This document shows, in pieces, positions 7,652-14,511 of a DNA stretch of 39,616 nucleotides. The notes beneath the pieces are model-generated. The model saw only the letters and a list, made by a program, of their open reading frames with translations, ran no database searches and was not told where the DNA came from. Every line of letters begins with the position of its first letter. The first letter of the stretch is position 1. The DNA lies in the NCBI GenBank assembly GCA_030041255.1, contig JASHOF010000038.1:1-39616 (forward strand), in the 5' to 3' direction. The translations under genes were made by a program, and so were the position numbers. This stretch comes from Acetobacteraceae bacterium. Lineage in GTDB: Bacteria > Pseudomonadota > Alphaproteobacteria > Acetobacterales > Acetobacteraceae.

Positions 7652-7975
7652 ATGACCGGCATAGTTCCGTACTCGTCACAGGTTCCCTTCAATGTTGCGA
7701 CGGTCAACACGCTCGGCGGCGCGCAGCTCGCAACCGGCGGGGGGCACATTGCAGGGCCAGCCGCGGTGAAAACGGCAGGCTCCGCGGACAACGTTGCCAC
7801 GCTGTATGACGGCACGAGCACAAGCGGCACGCCGTTGGCGACGTTTTCCTTGGGCAGTGTCGGGCCTGCTATGATGCCGAATACGAACTTTGCGACTGGC
7901 CTGTTCATCGACGTCATTGGCACCACAGCCGGAACGGTCGAGATCGCATACACCGGCACGACGGCCTCGCCATGA
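7652..7975 (+). CDS. Beta-rich virion-type protein
   Basis: A 107-residue protein behind an ACGAGGA ribosome site. The sequence is poor in charged residues and rich in Gly, Thr, Ala and Ser, with alternating strand-like segments (NVATLYDGTSTSGTPLAT, GLFIDVIGTTAGTVEIAYTG). This is typical of small phage surface or decoration proteins, and similar short proteins occur in tail regions. Its stop overlaps the tape-measure start by 4 nt (ATGA). The structural role is inferred from composition and context. Confidence 0.7.
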   Translation: MTGIVPYSSQVPFNVATVNTLGGAQLATGGGHIAGPAAVKTAGSADNVATLYDGTSTSGTPLATFSLGSVGPAMMPNTNFATGLFIDVIGTTAGTVEIAYTGTTASP

Positions 7976-9963
7976 CCACGGTTCCCATCATTGAGATACC
8001 GATCGACGACAGCGCCTTCAAGCGTTTCGAGGCCGCCTTCTCCGACTGGCGCGCCACCGTCAAGGAAATGCCCGCTGACTGGCAAGCGACGCACGACAAA
8101 ATCTCCGCCATTGCGCAGACCTTGCGCAGCACCGGAGCTTCGGCCGCGAGCGCATGGGGAGATGCAATCGCGCTCGCGACGAAATATGAGAAAACGATCA
8201 AGGGCAGCGCTAGCGCCCAACAGCAGCTCGCGCATGCCACCGGTGGCGCCTCCTCCGCCATGGCGCGCATGGAGAAGCACGCCAAGAACATCGCCTCGTC
8301 CATCTTCGGCGCAGTGCGGTCCATGGCGAAGTTCGCCACCTTCGGCCTCGGCGGCGGGCTGCTTGGGCTCGGTGGCCTCTCGTTCGGCCTCGACCGGCTG
8401 GCCGATGCGGTCCTGAACAGTCAGTTCACCGCGCAAGGGCTCGGGCTCACGGTCGGGCAACTGAACAGCTTCCGGACCAACTTCGCCCAGGTTGCTGGCG
8501 TGAACGTGCTGAGCGGTGCCGCCCTGGCGCAGACGCAGCCGCAGGACTGGGGCTTCCTGGCGGCCCTCGGCATCAATCCGCAACAGGCTCAGGGCGAGAG
8601 CGCGGCAGCGCTGGCGGGCCAGGAAATCCTCGCGGTCCATCGCGCCTGGCAGCAGAATCCAACGCTGCTTTCGGCCGCCGCCATCTCGGCGCAGCACCTC
8701 GGCATGTCGCCGCAGGACATTCGTCGTATCGGCACCACGCCGCTCGCGACGCTCCAGGCCGACATCGCGGCGACGCGGAGAGATGCACCAGAACTTGGCT
8801 TCACCGCCCAAGTGGCGCGCGACTGGGCGGATTTCTCGATCCAGTTGCACAAGGCCGGCATCCGCATTGAGTCCGCCCTCATTACCGCTCTGGCGCCCCT
8901 GACGCCGCAGCTAGGATTGCTCTCGAAGAATCTCGCCGCATTCATCGTCGGCCTCGAAAAGAGCGGCGAGGTGAAGCGATGGGTCAATGCGCTCGCCGGC
9001 GGCATTCACGATTTTGCCGCTTGGCTCGGCTCGCCGGCGTTCAAGGCCGACATGAAGACCTTCGCGGCCGATGTCTCGGCCCTGGCGAGCGCGACGCAGA
9101 ACGCTCTCCGATGGTTCGGGCTGATTCCGTCTGCGCCGCCGCCAACGAATCAGGTTATCAAGGACATGGCCCATCCGCAGGCCATGAGCACGATGGACCG
9201 CATTGGCGCCGAGGCGCAGATCCGCGGGCAGAAGGTGCTCGGAAATTACTCGCCGCAGAATCTCGATCGGCTAGCGGCGCAGTACGCGGCAGAGACCGGG
9301 GTTCCGAAAGGCCTGATCGAGCGGGTGATGTTCGCCGAATCGAGCTTCGGCAAGAACGACCTGTCTCCGGCCGGCGCGGTGGGGCCGATGGGGCTAATGC
9401 CGGCTACCGCACGCGATTGGGGCATCAACAACCCGTTCAACGCGGCGCAGAATGTCGAGGGCGGCGCAAAACAACTCGCGTGGCTTCTACAATATTACCA
9501 TGGCGACCAGACCAAAGCGATTGCTGCCTACAATGCCGGAGCCGGTGCGATTGACAAACTGATCGCGAAGTACGGGGCCGACTGGCAGCAGCATCTCCCC
9601 GCAGAAACGCGGGCCGAGCTATTCAGAACCATCGGCGGAGGCAGGGCGCAGACCGACGCTGCCATTGCCGCACTGCTTGCGCACAAGCCAGCCCCAGCCC
9701 CCTTCCCCCACTCCTTCGGCACGGCCCCCGGAGCGCCTCCTCCGAGGCCGCCGCCCACCCTCGCCCGCGGGACGTTGCCTCCGTCAAAGCCCGCTCCGGC
9801 GGTGGCCCAAAGCCTGCCTCCCGGTATGGCCGCCATCACCCGGTTGTCCGACATGGCGAGCGTGCGCAGCCGCTACTGGCAAACGCAGCAGGGCGTGAAA
9901 GTCAAGGTCGAGAACAACACTGGCGGCCAGACCTACGTTTCAGCCAATGGTGCAGCGCAATGA
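7972..9963 (+). CDS. Tape-measure-like protein with lytic transglycosylase domain
   Basis: A 663-residue protein. Residues 1-400 are mostly helical with a glycine-rich hydrophobic patch (FATFGLGGGLLGLGGLSFGL near 120-140), as in tail tape-measure proteins. From about 420 comes a soluble lytic transglycosylase (SLT) domain: catalytic Glu456 in FAESSFG, the GAVGPMGLMPATA stretch, and AAYNAGAG (518-525). The C-terminus is Pro/Ala-rich and probably disordered. The SLT domain would cleave peptidoglycan between MurNAc and GlcNAc during DNA injection. The length is modest for a long-tail tape measure, which fits a short tail or a trimmed gene. The enzymatic call is firm; the tape-measure role is inferred. 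Confidence 0.88.
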   Translation: MTTVPIIEIPIDDSAFKRFEAAFSDWRATVKEMPADWQATHDKISAIAQTLRSTGASAASAWGDAIALATKYEKTIKGSASAQQQLAHATGGASSAMARMEKHAKNIASSIFGAVRSMAKFATFGLGGGLLGLGGLSFGLDRLADAVLNSQFTAQGLGLTVGQLNSFRTNFAQVAGVNVLSGAALAQTQPQDWGFLAALGINPQQAQGESAAALAGQEILAVHRAWQQNPTLLSAAAISAQHLGMSPQDIRRIGTTPLATLQADIAATRRDAPELGFTAQVARDWADFSIQLHKAGIRIESALITALAPLTPQLGLLSKNLAAFIVGLEKSGEVKRWVNALAGGIHDFAAWLGSPAFKADMKTFAADVSALASATQNALRWFGLIPSAPPPTNQVIKDMAHPQAMSTMDRIGAEAQIRGQKVLGNYSPQNLDRLAAQYAAETGVPKGLIERVMFAESSFGKNDLSPAGAVGPMGLMPATARDWGINNPFNAAQNVEGGAKQLAWLLQYYHGDQTKAIAAYNAGAGAIDKLIAKYGADWQQHLPAETRAELFRTIGGGRAQTDAAIAALLAHKPAPAPFPHSFGTAPGAPPPRPPPTLARGTLPPSKPAPAVAQSLPPGMAAITRLSDMASVRSRYWQTQQGVKVKVENNTGGQTYVSANGAAQ

Positions 9964-10250
9964 GGCCGATGACCTCCGGCGAGCTGATGCGTGCGTACAA
10001 CGCCAGGATGACCGCTGAGCGAGCGAGAAAGCACGCCCCTGCCCCACCGTCCTCCCGCCCCAAGCCGGCGCTGGCGGATGTCGCCATGCCGCTGCACAGC
10101 GGCGGCCGCCCGACGTGGACGCGATGGGCGCATGAGACCAGAGAGGAGTTCCGCGCGAGAGTGCTGGCCGAAGCGGAGAAGCTCGGGGCACTGCCGGTCA
10201 AGTTCGTGCCCACAGAAGGAGCAGAAGAATGCAACCCGAAGAGATCGTGA
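9960..10250 (+). CDS. Small protein with W-x-R...EFRARVLAEAE motif (copy 1)
   Basis: A 96-residue protein whose ATG overlaps the tape-measure stop (ATGA at 9960-9963). The N-terminal half is basic and helical. The C-terminal half carries TWTRWAHETREEFRARVLAE followed by a short strand, and this motif recurs in the next gene. I have seen this kind of motif in small ORFs of alphaproteobacterial mobile elements but know no function. The last 22 nt overlap copy 2. Confidence 0.7.
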   Translation: MRPMTSGELMRAYNARMTAERARKHAPAPPSSRPKPALADVAMPLHSGGRPTWTRWAHETREEFRARVLAEAEKLGALPVKFVPTEGAEECNPKRS

Positions 10251-10420
10251 TTCACGGCGGCCTGCCCGACGCCAACCCGTTCGATCGTGCCGGGGCGGCC
10301 CTGAGCTGGCATCGCCAGCCGGGCGAGAGCGAGGAGGCGTTCCGGGCGCGAGTGCTGGCCGAGGCCGAGGCGGCAGGGGCGGAGCACGTTGTGTTTGGGG
10401 GGCTGCCGACGGCGCAATAA
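10229..10420 (+). CDS. Small protein with W-x-R...AFRARVLAEAE motif (copy 2)
   Basis: A 63-residue protein starting at ATG 10229 behind AGAAGGAGCAGAAGA. It contains SWHRQPGESEEAFRARVLAE, then a short strand (EHVVFGG), closely matching the C-terminal half of the preceding protein. Two adjacent genes sharing this unit suggest local duplication. The function is unknown; the size and helix-strand arrangement suit a small protein-binding module. Confidence 0.7.
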   Translation: MQPEEIVIHGGLPDANPFDRAGAALSWHRQPGESEEAFRARVLAEAEAAGAEHVVFGGLPTAQ

Positions 10421-10573
10421 TGTTGCGCGGGCCATCATCTGGAGCTTGGATAATGCCCCGGCCGACCTGAGCACGAGACTGTGAGGTGGTATGTCCATCG
10501 GAACGGAGTGACTTGCGATGGCCCGGTCTCGACCGGAAGCCAATCTGCGCTTATCTTGTCCGCGGAGGGCGTG

Positions 10574-10852
10574 ATGAGCGGATCAATGCCGAAGGCTAGG
10601 CTGGTGCATGTGCTGCGCGAACAGGGCGAGAGCGGCTGGTTTTTCGCCACTAGTCCCGACTTGCGCGGGCTGCTTGTCACTGCCCCGACGCTTGACGCCC
10701 TTGAGCAGGCAATTCCAGCGGCGATCCGCGATCTCTATGCCGCCTGCGATCAGGATGTGATCGTGACGCGGACCGATGAGGACACAGATCATCTGCGCGG
10801 CTGGGTTGCATTCCCGGCGGTGGTGGCGAAGCAAGCGCTGCACGTTGCGTGA
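10574..10852 (+). CDS. HicB-like / DUF1902-like small protein
   Basis: A 92-residue protein. I chose ATG 10574 because CGGAGGG (10563-10569) sits just upstream. The core (VHVLREQGESGWFFATSPDL, then GLLVTAPTLDALEQAIPAAI) has the beta-alpha-beta pattern of the partly degraded RNase H fold seen in HicB antitoxins and DUF1902 proteins. The C-terminal DNA-binding helix-turn-helix or RHH of a full HicB is not visible. It is coupled to the next gene by a GTGA overlap. No HicA-type toxin (double-stranded RNA-binding fold with catalytic His) is seen next to it. Confidence 0.7.
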   Translation: MSGSMPKARLVHVLREQGESGWFFATSPDLRGLLVTAPTLDALEQAIPAAIRDLYAACDQDVIVTRTDEDTDHLRGWVAFPAVVAKQALHVA

Positions 10853-11040
10853 CCCCTGCGGAGTACTGGGCTGCAGTCAGGGCCCTCGGACTGACCAGAA
10901 CCAAGGTCCCGACCGTTTTCCTGGATGCCGACGGGATGACTCATAACGTCCCTGATCCGGACCCACTTCCTCCAGAAGTTCGGGCAGAAGTGATCCGGCG
11001 CTTGCGCGAAGCGCTGGGGGTCGAAACGAAGAGCGGTTAG
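10849..11040 (+). CDS. Small hypothetical protein coupled to the HicB-like gene
   Basis: A 63-residue protein beginning with GTG inside the previous stop (GTGA, 10849-10852). MTPAEYWAAVRALGLTRTKV at the N-terminus, a short strand pair and a C-terminal helix (PPEVRAEVIRRLREALG) resemble small proteins of mobile elements whose function is not known. It lacks HicA features. The coupling suggests it works with the HicB-like protein. Confidence 0.65.
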   Translation: MTPAEYWAAVRALGLTRTKVPTVFLDADGMTHNVPDPDPLPPEVRAEVIRRLREALGVETKSG

Positions 11041-11114
11041 GCCGCCTTCCCGCTCCGCCTGAGCTTTCCCCATTCCGCTTGACGCCCGACCCGATCCGGG
11101 CGCAGCCTGCCCCT

Positions 11115-11163
11115 GCTCGGCGAGGCCGAGCGCCCAGCCGGTGGTGTTGGAAGCACCCCGGCT
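11115..11163 (+). promoter_or_regulatory. Two tandem hairpins in the leader of the 11192 gene
   Basis: GCTCGGC/GCCGAGC (11115-11121 and 11125-11131, loop GAG) is a perfect 7-bp stem. Four nt later AGCCGG-T-GGTG (11136-11146) pairs with CACC-CCGGCT (11154-11163), giving a 10-bp stem with one bulge. There is no T-run afterwards, so these are not a terminator. They lie 28 nt before the ATG at 11192, just upstream of its ribosome site, and could be a translational control element. No known riboswitch class is recognised. Confidence 0.45.
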
Positions 11164-11191
11164 GAGCTGACCCTCACGGGAGATCAGTCCC

Positions 11192-11701
11192 ATGAAGGCT
11201 ACCCAAGGGCATACCACGCCCAAACTGCCGGTTGCAGCGGCGACTTCGGCCGCCGCTTCCTCTTTCGATCCCGATCAGGACCCTCTTATCGCCGCGATGG
11301 GCGTCGAGCCGAGCGCCGAAGAGGCGGAGTTCATCGCGCTCTGCGATGAGCTGGTGGAGAACTGCCAAGCGGAGCGGCGTATCTATGCCACGATGCCCGG
11401 CAACACACGCGAGGAGGAGTGCCAGCGGGATGACGTGCTCGCGCCCCTCGTAGAGGAATGGCGCCGGATCGAGAACAGGTTCTATGGCCTGGATGTCAGG
11501 CCGCAATCCCAAGCTGGAATACGCGCCGCTGTCCATGCCGCTCTCGCCTCCATGATCCGGGACAGCGATGGCGAGATCACGACCGCCGCCCTGCCGGAGT
11601 ACTTGGCGTGGACCGCTCTGGCCGCGATCGATCCGGCGACGGAGCAAGACGCAGCCGGTGCCGTCCGGGACAGATGCGATGCGGCGCAGGCCCGGGCATG
11701 A
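11192..11701 (+). CDS. Hypothetical protein of the prophage small-ORF cluster
   Basis: A 169-residue acidic, helical protein preceded by a CGGGAG ribosome site. The N-terminal 35 residues are Ala/Thr-rich and probably flexible; the middle (EEAEFIALCDELVENCQAER, then APLVEEWRRIENRFYGL) should form long amphipathic helices. I do not recognise the family. The stop overlaps the next gene (ATGA at 11698-11701). Its two-hairpin leader sets it apart from its neighbours. Confidence 0.75.
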   Translation: MKATQGHTTPKLPVAAATSAAASSFDPDQDPLIAAMGVEPSAEEAEFIALCDELVENCQAERRIYATMPGNTREEECQRDDVLAPLVEEWRRIENRFYGLDVRPQSQAGIRAAVHAALASMIRDSDGEITTAALPEYLAWTALAAIDPATEQDAAGAVRDRCDAAQARA

Positions 11702-11877
11702 CCGGCCGGCGCTATCGCGAGCCGGGCGCGCCACCACCGGCAAAGCCGCCTGCGGAGTACCCGCTGCCACCGAGGTTGAACACGCCACCGCGCAACCCGG
11801 GGCCGCGAGAGACAAAGCGGCTGGCGATTCTCGCGATCCTGGCCGAGGACGAGGCTCGGAAGGAAGGCGACGCATGA
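11698..11877 (+). CDS. Small proline-rich hypothetical protein
   Basis: A 59-residue protein coupled to its neighbours at both ends by ATGA overlaps (11698-11701 and 11874-11877). The first two thirds are Pro-rich (GAPPPAKPPAEYPLPPRLN) and likely unstructured; the end is a short charged helix (RLAILAILAEDEARKEG). No function can be assigned. The coding call rests on the double overlap. Confidence 0.6.
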   Translation: MTGRRYREPGAPPPAKPPAEYPLPPRLNTPPRNPGPRETKRLAILAILAEDEARKEGDA

Positions 11878-12083
11878 CCGCGGAAATCATCCCCTTCCCG
11901 AAGCGCCCTGCGGCGCGCAAGCCCAGAAGACGGGCCACGGCCAAGGAGTACCCGCCGGGATCTTTCGTTCCGGTCATTGAGGAAATCGCTCGCCAATGGA
12001 TCAGTGCCGGCTACGGCCGGCCGGAACCGGAGACGGGCATTTGGGCGCTCATGGAGGATGCGCGGAACGCTTTCCGGGACTAG
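11874..12083 (+). CDS. Small basic hypothetical protein, last gene of the prophage unit
   Basis: A 69-residue protein. It begins with MTAEIIPFPKRP, a hydrophobic-PFP opening common in short proteins of alphaproteobacterial mobile elements, followed by a basic stretch (RKPRRRATAK) that may bind nucleic acid and a C-terminal helical part. It overlaps the previous gene by 4 nt and is followed 24 nt later by a strong terminator, so it closes the transcription unit. Confidence 0.65.
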   Translation: MTAEIIPFPKRPAARKPRRRATAKEYPPGSFVPVIEEIARQWISAGYGRPEPETGIWALMEDARNAFRD

Positions 12084-12107
12084 CGATAGGCCAATACGCC
12101 GCACTTG

Positions 12108-12136
12108 CCGCCCGGTGCCGAGCCGGGCGGTTTTTT
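12108..12136 (+). terminator. Strong intrinsic terminator at the end of the prophage operon
   Basis: CCGCCCGG (12108-12115) and CCGGGCGG (12123-12130) form a perfect 8-bp GC stem with a 7-nt loop, followed by six T residues (12131-12136). It marks the end of the + strand phage transcription unit and is the clearest right-hand limit of the element that I can see. Confidence 0.85.
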
Positions 12137-12552
12137 GTTGCGGCGAGCCGGCGGGGATTAGCAACATTGTTGCGGGGCGGCGGAAGCGAGGAGCAGCGCC
12201 GGGAGAGACATTCGTGCGCTGCCGTGCGCCAGCATTTCAGAAAGAATTGCCGGACCATTTGCGGGATAGAATGAGCTTGCTTTGTATACTATTGATTTTC
12301 AACGCAAAAATTACAGTCTAGGCGGAAACCCCCTCCACCATGGAGCCGGGCAAACTTCATGATCGGAGCGAAGGTTCGTGCTCGAAAGTGAATGGGCCGC
12401 CGGGGGCGAGGGGCCTGACGCTGAACAAATATTGAAGCGCCTTGTTCGGGTCGCTCTTATTGAGCGCCGCAATAGCGCACTGCATTCCTGATCGATGCGG
12501 GCGGGGAAATGCGATCATCCCGTGCCGCTACGGCGAGCTGTCGAATCCCTGC
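12137..12552. other. Intergenic stretch between prophage and host-like genes
   Basis: No convincing gene in 416 bp. It contains a small palindrome, GCAAC-ATT-GTTGC (12161-12173), and an AT-rich pocket near 12270-12320 that stands out from the surrounding GC-rich DNA. This is a reasonable place for an attachment site, but the other end of the element is outside the window, so no direct repeat can be tested, and no tRNA is present. Confidence 0.4.
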
Positions 12553-13992
12553 TCAAATATCCCGGGGGCTCGGGAGGCTGAGCCCTCTTGGTCGTCTCAA
12601 CTCACCTCCTGCTGCCGCAATGCGGCGCGCGCCCGCGCCGAGAAGGCGCAACGGGGCTGTGAGTTTCCAGGAGCGGGACCGATAGACGGCAGCGAGATCG
12701 CGTTCGGCGCATTCGGCCCGGCGCGAGCTACGGAACTGCTCTGCTCCGACGCGTTCGGCGTAAGCCGCGAGGGCGTCCCACTCAGCCGCCCGGGCGCCGC
12801 CATGGAGCAGCCGGCCATGCCCCATGCCGATCAGCGTCGCGCGGGAGAGGAGGGCGGCGGCGGTCGCCAGCGGAGCGCGCTCCATCCAGCCTGGGCCGCT
12901 TCTCTCCGCGAGGAAGGCTGCCGCCATCACGTGATGCCGCCAGAGCTCGGCGCGCCCAAAGCCGAGCCGGTCCGCGATCCTTCCTGCGCAACAGGCCGCC
13001 CGGCCCGCTCCGCCGAGATCGACCGCGACGCCGCTCAAGCCCGCGAGAACAGTCGCGCATTCGGCCTGGTAATCGGGGAGCGCTGCGAACAGGTCGGCAT
13101 CGATGATCGCATCGATCATGGCGGGAATGCCAAGCAGCGTGAGCAGCCAGAAGGCGAGGAACCCGCGGTACCATGTTTCCGGCTCGGTGCGCCGCAAATA
13201 CAAAGCGAGAGCTGTGCGTGCCCTCGCCCAGTCCTCGTCCGCCGCCTCGGGCGGCAGGGAGACCGCAAAGCCTGCGATCGCCGACGCGACCGGAGCGTGC
13301 GCGGCGTTGCGGGCAAGCACGAGGAGAGGCATCAGCAGGAAATACGGATTGCCGTGCACCACGAACTGGTGCTTGGCGGCGATGAATTGCGAAACCGGAT
13401 TGCGCACCACCGCAATGTGCACTGCGGCAGGAAAATTTCTTGCCATCCAGCCGCTGCGCCCGAGCGAGCGGCAGAATTTGAAAATCGGCTGCTCGCCTTT
13501 CTCTCGCGCGGCCGCGATCAAAAGCTCAAGATACGACCTCAGTGCCGGCAGGGCCGCATCCGGCCCGGCAAAGAAGTCATTGGTCGCGAACGCGACCCGA
13601 TAGCCACGGACACCGGGCGCCGTACCCTGGAGAAGAGCGGCGAACTCGTCGAAATAGGGCCGCTCCAGGCTCGGATGGCCCGATGCCCAGACATGTGGCC
13701 CGGAGCGAGCGAGGGTCGCCGACTGGATTGTGGCGAGGGATTCGTGCAGCGGCTCGTAGAAGCCTGCAACACCGGGGAGCATGCGGAAGCGGCTCCAGAG
13801 GAACGTCCCTGCCGTGCGCCAGCCCGTATGGAGGAACAGAGGTGGCCGGGCCGGAGGCGGAAGCCCTCCCGCTGCCAGCCGTGCGGCAGGAGCGCTGGTT
13901 TCGGCAACCAGGATGGTGGAAGGCTGCTCGGTCACATCGACTCGGTTCGCGGGGCGCACGCGACTCGTACGCATAGAGAAGAATGTTTGCAC
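12553..13992 (-). CDS. Sulfotransferase-like protein, probably for surface polysaccharide
   Basis: A 479-residue protein. HTGWRTAGTFLWSRFR (55-70) fits the 5'-phosphosulfate-binding P-loop of PAPS-dependent sulfotransferases, and VVRNPVSQFIAAK (195-207) fits the 3'-phosphate-binding segment. The C-terminus carries AVYRSRSWKLTAPLR, a tail motif I know mainly from LPS/capsule glycosyltransferases and their partners in alphaproteobacteria. It probably acts on surface glycans or another cell-envelope substrate in the cytoplasm. The first 45 residues look flexible; a second ATG lies at residue 7. The gene stands alone and reads toward the prophage end. Family assignment is moderate; the acceptor substrate is unknown. 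Confidence 0.7.
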   Translation of the reverse strand: MQTFFSMRTSRVRPANRVDVTEQPSTILVAETSAPAARLAAGGLPPPARPPLFLHTGWRTAGTFLWSRFRMLPGVAGFYEPLHESLATIQSATLARSGPHVWASGHPSLERPYFDEFAALLQGTAPGVRGYRVAFATNDFFAGPDAALPALRSYLELLIAAAREKGEQPIFKFCRSLGRSGWMARNFPAAVHIAVVRNPVSQFIAAKHQFVVHGNPYFLLMPLLVLARNAAHAPVASAIAGFAVSLPPEAADEDWARARTALALYLRRTEPETWYRGFLAFWLLTLLGIPAMIDAIIDADLFAALPDYQAECATVLAGLSGVAVDLGGAGRAACCAGRIADRLGFGRAELWRHHVMAAAFLAERSGPGWMERAPLATAAALLSRATLIGMGHGRLLHGGARAAEWDALAAYAERVGAEQFRSSRRAECAERDLAAVYRSRSWKLTAPLRLLGAGARRIAAAGGELRRPRGLSLPSPRDI

Positions 13993-14511
13993 GATAGCTC
14001 AAAGTGAAAAATTGCAACACGGGTTGTGCGGGGAGAGGTTGCATCAGCGCGACTGGCGCCACTCTGAGCCTGTTCGTCGTGCCGGACTGCGCGAAGCGGT
14101 GGGCACAGGCAGCAGCCGGCGAGTTTCGAACCCGACCCATGGTTCGCTTTTGCAGCCATCCGCGAGCACCATCACCTCTACGCGATGGCCTCGCCACATG
14201 GCCGATACTTCTCCGTCAATCGTGCGCCCGTCTCGACGCTCCGGTACCCCGAATCAAACTTGAGTGACACATATCCCCCGCGTCCGATCGCCATCTTTTC
14301 CCTCTCCCTCTGGGAGAGGGCGAGGGTGAGGGTGAATCACTCATCCATGAAAGTCGGCATACTAGGTGCGAGGCTTCGACAGATTGGTCGCGTCGCCTGG
14401 CAGACAGGGTATCCGCTCATCATTTTTGCAAATCGCCCACCGCAGCCCGCGTCGGCTGAAGCCGCCGCAACTCCTGATAAGGGACGACGGTGCCGCCCGT
14501 TCCCCTGCCGA
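13993..14511. other. Intergenic stretch with one palindromic repeat
   Basis: About 520 bp with no supported gene; the open frames here lack coding character. It probably holds the promoter of the minus-strand sulfotransferase-like gene near 14,000. The only distinct structure is the CCCTCTCCC palindrome at 14300-14332. Confidence 0.4.
14300..14332. repeat. Intergenic palindromic repeat, copy at 14.3 kb
   Basis: CCCTCTCCC (14300-14308) and GGGAGAGGG (14312-14320) form a perfect 9-bp stem with loop TCT, followed by CGAGGGTGAGGG. The same unit recurs at 24352-24371 and 24386-24421. It resembles the REP-like CCCTC/GAGGG palindromes scattered between genes in many Gram-negative genomes. Confidence 0.75.

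Noticed and set aside
10574-10852. A complete HicAB toxin-antitoxin system
   Set aside because: Only a HicB-like fold is visible; the coupled neighbour lacks HicA features and the antitoxin lacks a DNA-binding tail.
12442-14007. A 521-residue open frame on the + strand antisense to the sulfotransferase-like gene
   Set aside because: It is rich in Arg, Glu and Gly with no motif or ribosome site, and mirrors the codon structure of the real minus-strand gene, as expected in GC-rich DNA.
14131-14150. TTTCGAACCC resembling a tRNA T-loop
   Set aside because: No cloverleaf arms, anticodon stem or CCA end can be formed around it.
14300-14332. CRISPR-like repeats among the CCCTCTCCC palindromes
   Set aside because: Copies are few, unevenly spaced and lack uniform spacers; no cas gene is present.
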